From Legionella clemsonensis (lineage in GTDB: Bacteria; Pseudomonadota; Gammaproteobacteria; Legionellales; Legionellaceae), in assembly GCF_002240035.1 (NCBI RefSeq), contig NZ_CP016397.1:1098001-1162000 (forward strand): DNA of 64,000 nucleotides, given 5' to 3'. Position 1 is the first letter of the stretch. Every line of letters begins with the position of its first letter. This document shows positions 57,396 through 64,000 of the stretch, in pieces. Both the position numbers and the translations under genes were made by a program. The notes beneath the pieces were generated by a model, which was not told the DNA's origin, made no database searches, and saw only the letters and a program-made list of their open reading frames with translations.

Positions 57396-58028
57396 TTAAA
57401 CGCCATATTCACGCTGATAGATCTTTAAACGCTCTACGTGTTCAAGTTGCCCGTTTGCCTGTAAGTAGGCTATCAAATCAAAAAGAGTAATAATTGAAAA
57501 GACCTGAATACCCTGGGCTTTAATTTCTGCCAGAGTAGATTGATTAGCTAGTCCACGTTCGCAGCGATCAAGCGCAATTATTACGCCAGTTAACTTGCCT
57601 CCATGTTTTTGAATTAATGTTTGTGCTTCGCGAAAAGCTGTACCGGCGGTAATGACATCATCCACTATAATTGTTTTACCCTGTAATGGTGCACCTATAA
57701 GTTGTCCTCCTTCACCATGATCTTTTACTTCTTTGCGATTAAACGTCACAGTGATATTAACTCCTGATTCTGCCAAGGCAATAGCAGTGCTGGTAGCTAA
57801 AGGGAGTCCTTTATAGGCAGGGCCGAAAAGATGTTGAAAATCGATTTGATGATGAAGTAGCGTTTTGGCATAAAACTGACCTAATTGACGTAAGGCATCG
57901 CCTTGATAAAACAATCCCGCATTAAAAAAATAGGGGCTTTGTCGGCCAGACTTCAGTGTAAAATCCCCAAACTTTAATACGTGATGCTCAAGTGCCAAGC
58001 GAATAAAAGATTCTTTAAATTGATTCAT
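57396..58028 (-). CDS. pyrE: orotate phosphoribosyltransferase
   Basis: 210 residues, the usual length. PRPP-binding motif [14 protein letters not shown] (about 119-132), substrate segment [16 protein letters not shown] (about 22-37) and flexible loop [11 protein letters not shown]. It makes OMP from orotate and PRPP in pyrimidine synthesis. The ATG at 58028 has AGGA 6 bases upstream; the longer frame to 58061 is rejected. Confidence 0.94.
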   Translation of the reverse strand: MNQFKESFIRLALEHHVLKFGDFTLKSGRQSPYFFNAGLFYQGDALRQLGQFYAKTLLHHQIDFQHLFGPAYKGLPLATSTAIALAESGVNITVTFNRKEVKDHGEGGQLIGAPLQGKTIIVDDVITAGTAFREAQTLIQKHGGKLTGVIIALDRCERGLANQSTLAEIKAQGIQVFSIITLFDLIAYLQANGQLEHVERLKIYQREYGV

Positions 58029-58386
58029 GGAATATCCTAATGTTAAACAAGATAAAAACATTCTACAAAATTTTAAAACGAATAGATTCTCTTTATAGCA
58101 GTATTAAATGTTTTTTAAAAAAATCGTTAACAATCAACAAAAAACTGCTATTCTAAAGAAATGTTAGTTTTACTAACGTAAAAGCATTCCTTGTAGCTCA
58201 AAATCCAGTTTTTTTGCAGTATTTATTGCATTAATGCCTGCAATTTGAACCAAGTGAGTGCTGATTGTTTAATCTACTAAGGCTGTTGAAATTTCGCCAG
58301 CTTGATTGATTGCAAACATTACAGTGAAGACTGTAGAAATAGCAACAGACTGGTAGTAGATAGTTTTAGACGAAAGGGGATAGTGA
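58029..58386. other. divergent pyrE-csp intergenic region and csp 5' UTR
   Basis: No gene in these 358 bases. Two small hairpins are visible: TTAGT/ACTAA (about 58163-58176) and ACAGT-GAAG-ACTGT (58321-58334), the second within the probable untranslated leader of the cold-shock gene, whose long leader would fit known csp regulation by RNA structure. Confidence 0.4.
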
Positions 58387-58605
58387 ATGTCGCAAAGAGA
58401 AAATGGCCATGTTAAGTGGTTCAATGAAAAAAAAGGATTTGGTTTTATCGTCAACGAACAAGGTGATGACATATTTGTTCATTACAAAGATATTCAAGGT
58501 GTAGGATTTAAAACACTACATGAAAACGATCCTGTAACCTATGTGCTTGATAAAGGCCCTAAGGGATTTAAAGCTCAGGAAGTAGTGGTTGTTACTGAAG
58601 AATAA
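58387..58605 (+). CDS. cold-shock domain protein
   Basis: 72 residues, a single cold-shock domain with RNP1 KGFGFI (about 18-23) and RNP2 DIFVHY (about 30-35). It binds single-stranded RNA/DNA and acts as an RNA chaperone. SD AGGGG precedes the ATG. Divergent from pyrE. Confidence 0.95.
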   Translation: MSQRENGHVKWFNEKKGFGFIVNEQGDDIFVHYKDIQGVGFKTLHENDPVTYVLDKGPKGFKAQEVVVVTEE

Positions 58606-59134
58606 ATACAATGAATAACTAATAAAAGTTATATTGGATAGTGGAGAGAGACCATTAGGTTGTGAATCCGCATTATCCTCGTTTCGCGAAAGAATAGAAA
58701 TGTGAAGAACCGCACTGGGAACATTATCTGGGCTTTCGCGAATGATTATAGATGCAGTTAAGTAGCTGATAAAACGGTAAGTTATGGTCATGTCGAGGCA
58801 ATTAGTATCGCGCGCAGTGAAAGTCCCTTATAGAGAACTCCCGATGTTTAAGTGAGAATCGCTCTCGGATTGCTCAAAATTAATTTATCTTCGTTACAGG
58901 CGAGGAGGATGAACATTACTTTATATAAAGGAGACAAAGCATTATTTTGCCCTGGCCATTAATGATAGTTAATTCTTGACCTGTACCCGGTAGAATCGTT
59001 ATCATCCAAACCACATAACTATAACTTGTGTAAAATTAGCACACTCGGTGGTGATGCATTTTATACTTGAGATCAAAGTTGATTAATGGATAACCTAATT
59101 ACTATTCATCTACATCACTTCAGGAGAGATTGGA
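58606..59134. other. 529-base intergenic region after csp
   Basis: No convincing gene. TTTCGCGAAA occurs at about 58683 and CTTTCGCGAA at about 58732, a repeated palindromic core. TTGACC (about 58977) with TTATCA 17 bases later is a possible promoter for the downstream SDR gene. It could hide a small RNA, but I cannot show one. Confidence 0.35.
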
Positions 59135-59995
59135 ATGGAATCTAATCAAAAAGTTGCAGTGATTACTGGCGCAGCAAGCGGAATAGGGTTAGCTCTTGCT
59201 CAGGCTTGTGTACAACGCGGTATTCATGTGGTTATGGCGGATAACGCCGTTACTACTTTATGTGATAAGGTCGAACAGCTTAGCAATTTAGGACAGGCTG
59301 AGGTTTTAGGCGTAGTTTGTGATGTAACAAAGGCTGAAAGCCTGCGGCATCTGGCCAAACAGGCCTATGAATATTTTAATCGCATAGATTGGCTATTCAA
59401 TAATGCAGGTATTAGCGGTCATCTGGCTCCCATATGGGAATTGACCCCGGAACATATTCACAGAGTAATGGATGTTAATCTGTATGGTATAATTCATGGT
59501 ATCCAGGCTTTTTTACCTTTCATGTTTAAACAATCTCATCGGGCCCACATAATAAATATGGCCAGCCTTTATGGTTTATGCAGCGGTTCGCAAATGTCTG
59601 CCTATGCAATGTCTAAACATGCCATTGTAGCTTTATCAGAATCACTGTATTTTGATCTGAAGCGTTTAGAAAAACCAGTTGATGTATCCGTAGTGTGTCC
59701 TTCATTTGCTAACACACAGTTACTTAAAAATTCTACCCCTTTACATACGGATGCATTGCATCATATGGTGGCTGAACTTGTTGCACGAAGCAGACCTGCT
59801 GAAGATGTGGCTTCTCATATTCTACGAGAGGTAGAAAATAAAACATTTTATATTCTTCCGGACAAAGAAGTGAAAGATTATTGCGAGCAGCGTACACAGG
59901 CTATCGTTAACCAAACTGAACCTTATCCACACAGCCTGGAGAAAATTATCGCTTCACTAAGTAAAAGGGCGATGGTTGATGTACAAACTGAGTAA
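59135..59995 (+). CDS. short-chain dehydrogenase/reductase
   Basis: 286 residues, classical SDR. Cofactor site TGAASGIGLALA (about 12-23), NNAGIS (about 91-96), active Ser in NMASLYG (about 142-148) and catalytic YAMSK (about 158-162). SD CAGGAGAG is well placed. Substrate unknown. The downstream genes (exported protein, lipid kinase, phosphoesterase) are close and may share its transcript. Confidence 0.88.
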   Translation: MESNQKVAVITGAASGIGLALAQACVQRGIHVVMADNAVTTLCDKVEQLSNLGQAEVLGVVCDVTKAESLRHLAKQAYEYFNRIDWLFNNAGISGHLAPIWELTPEHIHRVMDVNLYGIIHGIQAFLPFMFKQSHRAHIINMASLYGLCSGSQMSAYAMSKHAIVALSESLYFDLKRLEKPVDVSVVCPSFANTQLLKNSTPLHTDALHHMVAELVARSRPAEDVASHILREVENKTFYILPDKEVKDYCEQRTQAIVNQTEPYPHSLEKIIASLSKRAMVDVQTE

Positions 59996-60027
59996 CATTG
60001 AAGTTATGTAACCTGAAGGAGCACAGG

Positions 60028-60420
60028 ATGAGAATTTATATTATTGCCTTGTTATTGTCTTGTATAACAGCAATGGGATGGAGTGCTGAATATAAAGTAT
60101 TCTGGCGTTGTGGTGATAACCATTTGGAAGCACTTGATCCTCATACCAATAATGATCGAAAGGTAAATTTATTCCTTAATTATTTTAATGAAGGAACAAA
60201 AGAGCTTGTTTCAGCACCTATTAATTTAAAAAGTTTAACTCAATTACCCGCTGATTTTAACCATCAAAATTTTTTAGCCTTAAGTGAAGGAAATCAAGTT
60301 TTTATGAATTGCATCGGACAGGTAATCTTACGTCCTCATGATATGCAAGGTACGGTAGTTTTTGATGTGCTTCGAAATGCCTATAGTTGTCCTTTTATTC
60401 CTAAAAGTTGCAATGGGTAA
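60028..60420 (+). CDS. small exported hypothetical protein
   Basis: 130 residues with a signal peptide (MRIYIIALLLSCITAMGWSA, cleavage after WSA). Four Cys in the mature part (WRCGDN, FMNCIG, SCPFIPKSC) could form two disulfides. SD AAGGAG is well spaced from 60028; the frame can extend to 59998 but without signal-peptide sense. Family not recognised. Confidence 0.65.
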   Translation: MRIYIIALLLSCITAMGWSAEYKVFWRCGDNHLEALDPHTNNDRKVNLFLNYFNEGTKELVSAPINLKSLTQLPADFNHQNFLALSEGNQVFMNCIGQVILRPHDMQGTVVFDVLRNAYSCPFIPKSCNG

Positions 60421-60442
60421 TATTTTAATTTAAGGAACAGTC

Positions 60443-61303
60443 TTGACTAAGATAGCCATCATATTGAATAAAAGTGCCAAGAATGCTGCGCAGATAGATA
60501 ATTATCTGACAGCCTTTAACAAAGAAAAAATCGATTATCATTGCTATCGAGTGGCACCTGAAAATTTAGAATCCCAAATTAAGCATTGTTTGACTGACTA
60601 TTCACTGCTGCTGGTTGGCGGTGGCGATGGTACTATTCGCAGTGCTGCTCAATGGTGTGCGAACAGTTCTACAATTTTAGGTGTTTTGCCGCTTGGCACT
60701 ATGAACCATTTTGCCAAAGAATTGCAGCTTCCATTAACAGTAAATGACTTGGTATCTGCTTTAAAACAACCAAAATTTATAAAAATTGATCTTGCTGAAG
60801 TAAATGGTAAGGTATTTATTAATAATTCTTCAATTGGATTTTACCCACGACTTGCAAAAAAAAGAGATTTTTATGCGAAACACTATCCAAAATGGATAAG
60901 CTATATACCCAGTTTTTTGGAAGCACTTCGTTATCATGAAACATTCTCTATTACGGTAAAAAGTAAAGAAGTGGACTTTTCCATCCATACCTCATTTTTT
61001 ATGATTTCAAATAATTTATACTCTTATCAATTTCCGGCGACTATAAGTCGAGATAATTTTGACCAAAAAATATTAGGCATTTATTTTTTAAAGCGTGGTA
61101 AGTTAAGTTTGTCCAAAGTGATTGATCACTTATTTCGAAAAATAAATAATTTTAAAATATTGGCCTCAAAAACTCCTATTAAAATAGAGATAGAGAAAAA
61201 ACCCAGGATTAATATTTCTTTAGACGGGGACACGGTTACTATGGAGACACCTTTAATTTATCGTTGTCTTCCGGATTCACTGCAATTGTTAACATTAGCA
61301 TGA
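60443..61303 (+). CDS. diacylglycerol-kinase-family lipid kinase (YegS/DgkB type)
   Basis: 286 residues. The kinase motif LLLVGGGDGTIRSAAQWC (about 53-70) and LGVLPLGTMNHFAKEL (about 79-94) match the DAGK_cat family, with a C-terminal beta-sandwich ending in NISLDGDTV. It phosphorylates diacylglycerol, sphingosine-like lipids or a related lipid. The start is TTG, chosen because AAGGA lies 6 bases upstream and no closer ATG exists. Its stop overlaps the next gene's ATG (ATGA). Confidence 0.88.
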   Translation: MTKIAIILNKSAKNAAQIDNYLTAFNKEKIDYHCYRVAPENLESQIKHCLTDYSLLLVGGGDGTIRSAAQWCANSSTILGVLPLGTMNHFAKELQLPLTVNDLVSALKQPKFIKIDLAEVNGKVFINNSSIGFYPRLAKKRDFYAKHYPKWISYIPSFLEALRYHETFSITVKSKEVDFSIHTSFFMISNNLYSYQFPATISRDNFDQKILGIYFLKRGKLSLSKVIDHLFRKINNFKILASKTPIKIEIEKKPRINISLDGDTVTMETPLIYRCLPDSLQLLTLA

Positions 61304-62079
61304 AAATAGCTCATATTTCAGACTTGCATTTTGGCATGCATCAACCACAAATAGTTGATGCTTTTTTGAAAGATGCCATGACATTGCAGCCTCAATTGAT
61401 AATAATATCGGGTGATCTGACTCAGCGTGCAAAAAATTATCAATTTGAGCTTTTGCAATCTTTTCTTGAGGAGTTACCTGGCACTATTCTTGTTGTTCCT
61501 GGTAACCATGATGTGCCACTTTATAATGTGTTAGCGCGTTTAATCAATCCTTTTAAAGCATACAACCATTATGTGAAGGAGCAATTCAAAGCGGAGTTTG
61601 TTAACGAGGAGGTAGCAATTTTAGGTGCTAACAGTGTTAATCCTTTCAAAGTGAAAGAGGGAAGGCTTACACCAGAAGCTTTGGAAATAATTAATAACTT
61701 TTTTACAGTAGAAGGCAAGAGTCTAAATATTTTATTTTTTCATCATAATTTTGACCATATTGTGGGCCTGCACAAACCTCTGGAAAATGAGGAGCAATTT
61801 TTAAAGTATTTAAAAGAAAGCAACATAGATATTGTTTGTACAGGCCATCTTCATTATGCCAATGTAGGTTTAATCAAGAAAAATAATGGCAAGACCTGTT
61901 TGGTTTTGCATGCTGGAACATTGCTATGTAGCAGGCGAAAAGATGAGATGAACAGTTATTTTATGATGCATGTGAATGCCGAAGAATGCTCTATCGATTG
62001 GCGTGTGTTTAAAAATAATCAATTTGAGCTTCATAAAAATTATACAATGAAGCTCAGTCAAGAGGTTAAGCTGGAGTAG
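61300..62079 (+). CDS. calcineurin-like metallophosphoesterase
   Basis: 259 residues. All family motifs are present: DLHFGMH (about 8-14), GDLTQR (about 42-47), GNHDVP (about 70-75), HHNFDH (about 148-153) and GHLHYAN (about 185-191). Substrates of relatives include cyclic nucleotides, lipids and phosphoproteins. Translation is coupled to the lipid kinase by a 4-base overlap, suggesting a joint role in lipid phosphate turnover. Confidence 0.9.
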   Translation: MKIAHISDLHFGMHQPQIVDAFLKDAMTLQPQLIIISGDLTQRAKNYQFELLQSFLEELPGTILVVPGNHDVPLYNVLARLINPFKAYNHYVKEQFKAEFVNEEVAILGANSVNPFKVKEGRLTPEALEIINNFFTVEGKSLNILFFHHNFDHIVGLHKPLENEEQFLKYLKESNIDIVCTGHLHYANVGLIKKNNGKTCLVLHAGTLLCSRRKDEMNSYFMMHVNAEECSIDWRVFKNNQFELHKNYTMKLSQEVKLE

Positions 62080-62111
62080 AGTCAACAGATTAATAAATTT
62101 ATCCATATAAA

Positions 62112-63047
62112 CTATTCACTTAGCCAATCACGAGCTGGCAGGAAATCCGTGTAAAGCTTCTCTTCAGGACTGCCTTTTTCAGGCTGCCAATTATAGTGCC
62201 AGTGTACTTCCGGAGGGAGAGACATTAAAATAGACTCTGTTCGACCCCCTGATTGCAAACCAAACAAAGTGCCACGATCATAAACAAGGTTAAATTCTAC
62301 ATAGCGGCCACGTCGATAGAGTTGAAATGCTTTTTCTCTTAAGCCGTACGCCATGTCTTTTCTTTTTTTAACAATAGGCTCGTAAGCTTTGATAAAATGA
62401 TCACCAATACTTTTCATAAGAGCAAAACTGTTGTCAAAACCCCCTTCACTAAAATCATCAAAAAATAACCCGCCCACCCCTCTGGCCTCTTGGCGATGCT
62501 TCAGATAAAAATAGTGATCACACCAGCTTTTAAAACGGGGATAAATCTCAACTCCGAAAGGTTCGCATGCATTACGTGCTATCTGATGCCAGTGTTTGCA
62601 ATCTTCAATAAATCCATAATAAGGCGTCAAATCAAATCCACCACCAAACCACCACACGGATTCGCTATTCTCCTTTTTGGCGACAAAAAAACGAACATTG
62701 GCATGAGAAGTAGGCACATAAGGATTATCAGGATGAATTACCAGTGACACCCCCAAGGCTTCAAATTTACAGCCTGCCAATTCTTCACGGTGTGCTGTGG
62801 CTGAAGCGGGAAGTCCATCTCCTGTGACATGAGAAAAATTAACCCCAGCTTTTGCAAACACTTTCCCTCCCGCAAGAACACGGGTGATTCCTCCACCGCC
62901 TTGAGGCCTAATCCAGTTATCCTCCAAAAATTGGTGGTGAGTATCCAGGTCTTCAAGCGTTTTACAAATTGTATCCTGCAAATTTAAAAGATAGGATTTA
63001 ACCAAGTCGATTGCATTTGTGGGTAATTCGTTGAATTTTTTCATCAT
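62112..63047 (-). CDS. hemF: oxygen-dependent coproporphyrinogen III oxidase
   Basis: 311 residues (310 from the second ATG, 63044, which is better spaced from AGGAG). It decarboxylates coproporphyrinogen III to protoporphyrinogen IX in heme synthesis. Signature [16 protein letters not shown] (about 133-148), [13 protein letters not shown] and GGLFFDDF (about 185-192) are intact; the sequence is full length. Confidence 0.96.
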   Translation of the reverse strand: MMKKFNELPTNAIDLVKSYLLNLQDTICKTLEDLDTHHQFLEDNWIRPQGGGGITRVLAGGKVFAKAGVNFSHVTGDGLPASATAHREELAGCKFEALGVSLVIHPDNPYVPTSHANVRFFVAKKENSESVWWFGGGFDLTPYYGFIEDCKHWHQIARNACEPFGVEIYPRFKSWCDHYFYLKHRQEARGVGGLFFDDFSEGGFDNSFALMKSIGDHFIKAYEPIVKKRKDMAYGLREKAFQLYRRGRYVEFNLVYDRGTLFGLQSGGRTESILMSLPPEVHWHYNWQPEKGSPEEKLYTDFLPARDWLSE

Positions 63048-63261
63048 GTACTCCTGATTCGTGAGACAATCGACAATGCTGCCTCAGCGATAAACTAATT
63101 TTACTGTTTTGATAACGCTAAATACAATGATGGGCTTGTGAGATTATCAACTCCCCATACCCTAAGTTGTCAAACACAGGTTCAAGTGTGTTTTCTGCTT
63201 GCAATTTTTAAATCTATCAACGTCTGCCCATGCTTAAAGTACAGTTAGGAGCTAATTATTA

Positions 63262-63280
63262 TTGGCATGCCATTTGCTTT
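63262..63280 (+). promoter_or_regulatory. sigma-54 promoter of flgB operon
   Basis: TTGGCATGCCATTTGCTTT: GG (63264-63265), ten bases, GC (63276-63277), an almost exact match to TTGGCACG-N4-TTGCT. The start would be near 63289, about 23 bases before flgB. RpoN with FleQ controls rod and hook genes in Legionella, so this is expected. Confidence 0.88.
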
Positions 63281-63311
63281 ATAGGAACTAATAGTACAAA
63301 GGGAGTTTTAT

Positions 63312-63704
63312 ATGGCGTTTGATTTGGATAATTATTTTGGAATTCATGCTAAGGCATTGGTGCTTCGTGAGCAGCGTGCTACGCAACTTGCGATGAACAT
63401 GGCAAATGTAAATACCCCTAATTACAAAGCAAAAGACATTGATTTTAAAAATGTCCTATCGCAAGCGATGGTTGGCGCATCTCAAGAAATGACTGTTGAT
63501 AAGCCTAATCATATTATTGGTCAGAATGATTTTGCGGGACAGCTTAAATATCGCAACCCCAGTCATGTAACCCTCGATGGAAATACTGTAGACAAGAATC
63601 TGGAAGCCACTGAATTTGCACGAAACGCCTTGTCTTATCAAGCCAGTTTAACTTTTCTGGATAGCAAGATTAAATCCATGATCACTGCGCTAAAAGGGGA
63701 GTAG
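63312..63704 (+). CDS. flgB: flagellar basal-body rod protein FlgB
   Basis: 130 residues. The N-terminal rod motif is RATQLAMNMANVNTPNYKAKDIDF (about 22-45), with the usual C-terminal EATEFARNALSYQASLTFLDSK. Part of the proximal rod in the periplasm. SD GGGAG precedes the ATG. flgC follows 2 bases after the stop. Confidence 0.96.
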   Translation: MAFDLDNYFGIHAKALVLREQRATQLAMNMANVNTPNYKAKDIDFKNVLSQAMVGASQEMTVDKPNHIIGQNDFAGQLKYRNPSHVTLDGNTVDKNLEATEFARNALSYQASLTFLDSKIKSMITALKGE

Positions 63705-63706
63705 TT

Positions 63707-64000
63707 ATGTCTTTAAATAGTATATTTGATATTGCAGGCTCTGCGCTTGTAGCTGAAACAACTCGGTTAACGACAAGTACCAGTAATATGAGTAATGCGA
63801 ATGTCGTTACAGGTGATCCAGACGATACTTATAAAGCGCAATATCCTGTTTTTAAAACCGTTCAAGATGAAGCGCAATTATGGATGGATAATCAGATTAA
63901 AGCAGGAGTGGAAGTCAGTGCTATTTATGAAAGTGAAGCTGAAGCGATTAAGCAATATGATCCTAACAATCCGCTTGCAGATGCTAAGGGATATGTCTAT
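63707..64000 (+). CDS. flgC: flagellar basal-body rod protein FlgC (partial, runs off window)
   Basis: The first 98 codons are in the window. MSLNSIFDIAGSALVAETTRLTTSTSNMSNANV is the FlgC N-terminal rod helix and SNMSNAN the conserved motif; the sequence then follows the family with YKAQYPVFK and a PNNPLAD segment near the edge. Proximal rod component, probably in an operon flgBCDEF onward. Confidence 0.93.
   Translation, partial: MSLNSIFDIAGSALVAETTRLTTSTSNMSNANVVTGDPDDTYKAQYPVFKTVQDEAQLWMDNQIKAGVEVSAIYESEAEAIKQYDPNNPLADAKGYVY

Noticed and set aside
58909-58962. 17-codon ORF after AGGAGG in the region downstream of csp
   Set aside because: The AGGAGG touches the ATG with no spacing and the peptide has no special feature.
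1-64000. CRISPR arrays, insertion sequences, prophage or rRNA
   Set aside because: No direct-repeat arrays, transposase, integrase, phage structural genes or rRNA sequence were seen.

Overview
The window looks like chromosome of a Legionella species. It is AT-rich and densely coded. It carries a type II secretion gene (lspC/gspC), an oxygen-dependent hemF, a kmo gene, flagellar rod genes behind a sigma-54 promoter, and several large proteins with the build of Dot/Icm effectors (atypical kinases, helical repeats, coiled coils, acidic or Ser-rich tails). Genus is inferred from this mix; I cannot name a species.

Layout. 0.2-2.2 kb: alx/terC-like membrane protein and truD. 2.4-3.8 kb: effector-like membrane protein. 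4.1-9.1 kb: glycan and lipid-carrier block (UbiA-type DPPR-synthase-like enzyme, AftB-like GT-C glycosyltransferase, FlaA1/PglF-type sugar dehydratase, KynB-like cyclase). 9.3-13.4 kb: two convergent genes for atypical protein-kinase-like proteins. 13.6-19.1 kb: SDR, amino-acid permease, GNAT, a small protein and a helical-repeat protein. 19.1-28.5 kb: one-module NRPS-PKS (A-PCP-KS-AT-KR-ACP-TE) followed by a hybrid histidine kinase gene broken by an A8 frameshift. 28.7-31.5 kb: GNAT, tRNA-Ser(GGA), exported protein, nagZ. 31.5-33.0 kb: a short leader ORF ending in seven consecutive Cys codons, then a dicarboxylate/amino-acid symporter and a clear intrinsic terminator. 33.0-40.1 kb: dapD-dapE, UDP-sugar epimerase, a coiled-coil protein with a permuted NlpC/P60-like signature, an acyltransferase and a Cys/Met PLP enzyme. 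40.2-48.1 kb: a GGDEF-EAL protein with a KfrA-like N-terminus, kmo, a sigma-54-preceded heme-oxygenase-like diiron protein, a FAD oxidase broken in a G7 tract, and an O-methyltransferase. 48.2-64 kb: mainly housekeeping genes (lspC, Ca/Na exchanger, MFS, mutY, asmA-like, HtrA-like protease, pyrE, csp, SDR, lipid kinase, phosphoesterase, hemF) and the start of the flgBC operon.

Most notable points: (i) the poly-Cys leader peptide, which suggests cysteine-dependent control of a transporter in a genus known to need cysteine; (ii) the NRPS-PKS/sensor-kinase operon; (iii) the kmo/diiron/FAD-oxidase/methyltransferase cluster with a sigma-54 promoter; (iv) a mycobacterial-style DPPR-synthase/arabinosyltransferase-like pair; (v) two genes each interrupted by a one-base shortfall in a homopolymer, which is either phase variation, real decay or sequencing error.
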